From an uncultured Alkalilimnicola sp. (GTDB lineage Bacteria; Pseudomonadota; Gammaproteobacteria; Nitrococcales; AK92): a stretch of DNA of 39,728 bases. The translations under genes were made by a program, and so were the position numbers. The notes beneath the pieces are model-generated. The model had not been told where the DNA came from, searched no databases, and was given only the letters and a program-made list of their open reading frames with translations. Positions 38,961 through 39,728 of this stretch are shown in pieces (positions within the stretch are counted from its first letter, which is position 1; the number at the start of each line of letters is the position of its first letter). The DNA lies in contig CALGAN010000070.1 in NCBI GenBank assembly GCA_937951875.1, forward strand, positions 1 through 39,728. The letters run 5' to 3'.

Positions 38961-39728
38961 GCGCTTCGTCGACCAGCTCGATCCAATGCCGCACCGGCGT
39001 GCGGCCGGCGCCGTCGAGGTGGGTCTGGCAGCCGATGTTGGCGGTGGCGATCAGCTCCGGCTGACCGCTCTCCAGGGCATCGAGCTTCGCGTCGCGCAGC
39101 TGCCGGGCCAGTTCCGGCTGGGTAATGGCATAGCTGCCGGCCGAGCCGCAGCAGAGGTGCGCATCGGGCACCGGGGTGAGCTCGAAGCCCAGGCGCTCGA
39201 GCACCCGCTCCACCGCACCACCGAGCTTCTGGGCGTGCTGCAGGGTGCACGGGCAGTGGAAGGCCAGGCGCCGGCCGCGGGCGGCCGCGCCGAGCCTTTC
39301 CAGGTCCTCGGCCTGCAGCACCTCCACCAGATCCTTGGCCAGGGCGCTGACGCGCGCCGCCTTGGCGGCGTAGCGCGGGTCGTCGCGCAGCAGGTGGCCG
39401 TAGTCCTTGACGAAGGCGCCGCAGCCGCTGGCAGTCTGGACGATGGCCTCGGCGCCGGCCTCGATCGCCGGCCACCAGGCGTCGATGTTGCGCCGTGCCC
39501 GCTCCAGCCCGGCCTGCTGGGCGTCGAGGTGATAGTCCACCGCGCCGCAGCAACCGGCCTGCGGCGCCGGCACGACGCTGATGCCGAGCCGGTCCAGCAC
39601 CCGCGCGGCGGCGGCGTTGGTGTTGGGCGACAGCGCCGGCTGCACGCAACCCTCCAGCATCAGCACCCGGCGGGCGTGGCGCGGCGCTGGCCGCGGCCCG
39701 GCGGGCGCCGCGGCGGCCGGGACCTTCT
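38950..39728 (-). CDS. glcF: Glycolate oxidase iron-sulfur subunit GlcF, C-terminal part (partial)
   Basis: The frame is open through the right edge, giving about the last 258 residues of the protein; the N-terminal ferredoxin domains are missing. It shows two CCG-type domains: EGCVQPALSPNTNAAAARVL with AGCCGAVDYH, SGCGAFVKDYG, then HCPCTLQH, CCGSAGSY and IGCQTHL. These cysteine clusters bind a 4Fe-4S cluster in GlcF, the subunit that passes electrons from the GlcDE flavin enzyme to quinone in glycolate oxidation. glcD and glcE would be expected upstream, outside the window. Its stop overlaps the DUF2855 stop region convergently (11 bp). Confidence 0.92.
   Translation of the reverse strand, partial: KVPAAAAPAGPRPAPRHARRVLMLEGCVQPALSPNTNAAAARVLDRLGISVVPAPQAGCCGAVDYHLDAQQAGLERARRNIDAWWPAIEAGAEAIVQTASGCGAFVKDYGHLLRDDPRYAAKAARVSALAKDLVEVLQAEDLERLGAAARGRRLAFHCPCTLQHAQKLGGAVERVLERLGFELTPVPDAHLCCGSAGSYAITQPELARQLRDAKLDALESGQPELIATANIGCQTHLDGAGRTPVRHWIELVDEALRA

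Overview
The window is a GC-rich (clearly well above 60%) stretch of bacterial chromosome, densely packed with about 38 protein genes and no rRNA or tRNA gene that I can see. Gene content points to a gammaproteobacterium: SstT, DusC, a YbiI-type DksA/TraR zinc-finger protein, a YccT-like DUF2057 lipoprotein, RlpA, a beta-class GST and a long-form GloA are all typical of that class. The mix with lipoprotein carboxylesterases, AraC-type regulators, a crotonase and a TAXI protein suggests a free-living heterotroph (a Solimonas/Nevskia-like lineage is possible, but this is only an impression).

Layout. 1-7000: tail of an unknown gene, a Crp/Fnr regulator divergent from a class II aldolase, a minus-strand cluster (DUF1857 protein, Mug DNA glycosylase, AI-2E transporter), RlpA and a 2Fe-2S ferredoxin, an M20 amidohydrolase and GloA. 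7000-13800: a Tat-exported OpgD/OpgG-type glucan protein, an AraC regulator, a tight plus-strand operon (MDR oxidoreductase, periplasmic glutathione peroxidase, DHH phosphoesterase) and SstT. 13800-19600: a D-2-hydroxyacid FAD dehydrogenase divergent from a plus-strand run of DusC, YbiI-like protein, GST, MFS transporter and DUF2057 lipoprotein. 19600-25360: a composite intergenic repeat, a holin-fold membrane protein, a lipoprotein carboxylesterase with its terminator, a second AraC regulator, an asparaginase and a second copy of the composite repeat in the opposite orientation. 25360-30800: a PaaG-like crotonase, a two-gene island that looks like an antibacterial muramidase effector with a periplasmic immunity protein, DUF1428, CBS, flavin reductase and a THUMP methyltransferase. 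30800-39728: a second lipoprotein carboxylesterase, a membrane-tethered TAXI protein, a large NHL-repeat protein, a TetR regulator divergent from a DUF2855 protein, and the C-terminal part of GlcF leaving the window.

The most interesting locus is 26419-27808. The first gene encodes a peptidoglycan-binding domain joined to a pesticin/T4-lysozyme-like domain and has no signal peptide; the second overlaps it by 8 bp and encodes a small four-cysteine protein with a probable signal peptide. Its local base composition drops sharply (23 of 60 bases G+C at 27001-27060). This is the classic architecture of a cell-wall-attacking toxin with a periplasmic immunity protein, here without secretion-system genes nearby. 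Other points worth a look are the duplicated AraC regulators, the duplicated lipoprotein esterases, the inverted composite repeats, a crotonase lacking the hydratase glutamates, and dyad sequences sharing CATGCC/GGCATG arms.
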